From: Hyphomicrobiales bacterium
GTDB lineage: Bacteria > Pseudomonadota > Alphaproteobacteria > Rhizobiales > Beijerinckiaceae
Length of the DNA stretch: 5,907 nucleotides
Assembly: GCA_027489835.1 (NCBI GenBank)
Contig: JAIXZF010000265.1
Location: forward strand, 1 to 5,907
Reading direction: 5' to 3'
Positions 4,858-5,907 of the stretch are shown here, one piece after another. The translations under genes and the position numbers were made by a program. The notes under the pieces are model-generated. The model did no database searches. It saw only the letters and a list, made by a program, of their open reading frames with translations, and was not told where the DNA came from. Each line of letters starts with the position of its first letter. The first letter of the stretch is position 1.

Positions 4858-5832
4858 TCACTCGGCCGCCATGCGCTCGGATTCGCGGGCTGCGAGCCAC
4901 CGTTCGGCCTCCAGCGCCGCCATGCAGCCAAGGCCCGCCGCGGTGACGGCCTGGCGGTAGACGTCGTCGGCCACATCGCCCGCCGCGAAGACGCCCGGGA
5001 TGTTGGTGCGGGTCGAGTTCGGCGCCGTGACGATGTAGCCGCTGTCCTTCATCTCGACCTGCCCGAGGAACAGCGCCGTGGACGGATAATGGCCGATGGC
5101 GATGAAGACGCCGTCGGCCGGCACGTCGGACAACGCGCCTGTCCTGACATTCTTCAGGCGCACATGGGTGACGCCGGGCGTGCCTTCGCCGCCGGGGGGA
5201 ACGCCGCAGATCTCGTCCACGGCCGAGTCCCAGATGACTTCGACCTTCGGGTGGCGCAGCAAGCGCTCCTGCAGGATGCGCTCTGCCTTCAGGCTGTCGC
5301 GGCGGTGCACGAGCGTGACCTTGCTGGCGAGATTGGCGAGATAGAGCGCCTCCTCGACGGCCGAATTGCCGCCGCCGACGACGATGACCTCGCGGTTGCG
5401 GAAGAAGAAGCCGTCGCAGGTCGCGCAGGCGGAGACGCCGAAGCCCTGGAACTTCGCCTCAGAGGGAATGTCGAGCCACTTGGCCTGCGCGCCGGTGGCA
5501 ATGACCAGCGCTTCGCAGGAGTAGGTGTCGCCGCCATCGCCCCAGAGGCGGAACGGGTGGCCCGAAAGGTCGACGCGGGAAATATGGTCGGAGATCAGCC
5601 TCGTGCCGACATGGATGGCCTGCTTCTGCATCTGCTCCATGAGCCAGGGGCCCTGGATCGGGTCCGCGAAGCCGGGATAGTTCTCGACATCGGTGGTGAT
5701 CATGAGCTGGCCGCCCGGCTGGAAGCCCGAGACGATCACCGGCTCCAGCATGGCGCGGGCCGCGTAGATGGCGGCGGTGTATCCGGCGGGGCCGGAGCCG
5801 ACGATCAGCAGCTTGGCGTGGACATGGGCCAT
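4858..5832 (-). CDS. trxB: Thioredoxin reductase (NADPH)
   Basis: TrxB transfers electrons from NADPH through FAD and a redox disulfide to thioredoxin in the cytoplasm, feeding ribonucleotide reductase, peroxiredoxins and methionine sulfoxide reductases. The 324-residue sequence has every family motif: GSGPAG (12-17) for FAD, the active-site pair in ACATCD (C136 and C139), GGGNSAVEEA (153-162) and HRRD (176-179) for NADPH and its 2'-phosphate, AAGDV (283-287), and YRQAVTAAGLGCMAALEAE (292-310) closing the FAD domain. Length is that of the low-molecular-weight bacterial enzyme. GGAG lies 7 nt before the ATG and supports this start. The gene is followed on the same strand, after 171 nt, by the LysR regulator, an arrangement known from rhizobia. 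Its own promoter lies outside the window or in the last 75 nt. Confidence 0.98.
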   Translation of the reverse strand: MAHVHAKLLIVGSGPAGYTAAIYAARAMLEPVIVSGFQPGGQLMITTDVENYPGFADPIQGPWLMEQMQKQAIHVGTRLISDHISRVDLSGHPFRLWGDGGDTYSCEALVIATGAQAKWLDIPSEAKFQGFGVSACATCDGFFFRNREVIVVGGGNSAVEEALYLANLASKVTLVHRRDSLKAERILQERLLRHPKVEVIWDSAVDEICGVPPGGEGTPGVTHVRLKNVRTGALSDVPADGVFIAIGHYPSTALFLGQVEMKDSGYIVTAPNSTRTNIPGVFAAGDVADDVYRQAVTAAGLGCMAALEAERWLAARESERMAAE

Positions 5833-5852
5833 CGGGGTCTCCGTTCGGTTCG

Positions 5853-5907
5853 TCAGCCCGCGAGGGTCCGGCGATGCGCGGCATAGGCGGCGAGCGCCGC
5901 GCGCGCG
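5853..5907 (-). CDS. Possible C-terminal end of an upstream gene
   Basis: The last 55 nt, read on the minus strand, give an open frame ending in TGA at 5855-5853. It encodes ARAALAAYAAHRRTLAG and has a GC3-rich codon pattern like the neighbouring genes. The stop is 20 nt before the trxB start, which suits an operon or close tandem gene. The fragment is too short and too alanine-rich to assign a family, and it does not resemble the C-terminus of the Lrp-type regulator often found beside trxB in rhizobia. Confidence 0.35.
   Translation of the reverse strand, partial: ARAALAAYAAHRRTLAG

Noticed and set aside
4789..5886. A 365-codon plus-strand open frame opposite trxB, longer than trxB itself
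   Set aside because: All TrxB motifs lie on the minus strand; the opposite frame is a composition artefact.

Overview
This 5.9 kb window is GC-rich chromosomal DNA that looks like an alphaproteobacterium of the order Hyphomicrobiales (Rhizobiales). The reasons are the strong GC3 bias, the trxB gene followed by an LsrB/VtlR-type LysR gene (an order I know from rhizobia), the rhizobial form of MsrP, and two palindromic repeat families that are common in Bosea, Bradyrhizobium and Methylobacterium relatives. The genus cannot be fixed from the sequence alone.

Layout, left to right. (1) On the minus strand at 1-1179, a tripartite-tricarboxylate (Bug/TctC) substrate-binding protein gene is followed after 3 nt by a pyridoxamine-phosphate-oxidase-like flavoprotein gene that runs off the left edge. 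(2) A 193-nt divergent spacer (1180-1372) shows no promoter I can defend. (3) On the plus strand lie a type II thymidine kinase that has lost most of its zinc site (1373-1999) and, after 111 nt, the Tat-exported molybdoenzyme MsrP (2111-3100). (4) A 695-nt stretch without a protein gene (3101-3795) holds a perfect 12-bp terminator hairpin whose U-tract faces the minus strand, a likely minus-strand small RNA feeding into it with a promoter-like element and several TGC...GCA dyads, then two different palindromic repeat elements; 3432-3480 and 3694-3795 show nothing recognisable. (5) On the minus strand at 3796-5832, trxB (thioredoxin reductase) lies upstream of a LysR regulator, with a 171-nt spacer containing a textbook T-N11-A dyad. 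(6) The last 55 nt may hold the C-terminal end of another minus-strand gene just upstream of trxB.

How the parts may work together. TrxB keeps cytoplasmic thioredoxin reduced, MsrP repairs oxidised methionine in periplasmic proteins, and LsrB/VtlR-type regulators are known in rhizobia and Brucella for redox or virulence control and for controlling AbcR small RNAs. The candidate small RNA here carries an exposed CUUCCUCCUCCC stretch that could pair with ribosome binding sites, as AbcR RNAs do, and its promoter region has dyads resembling the one in front of the LysR gene. I infer that the LysR protein may control both its own gene and this RNA. No protein gene here is of an unknown family; the most interesting parts are the unannotated RNA with its dyads, the cysteine-free LysR protein and the thymidine kinase without its normal zinc ligands.
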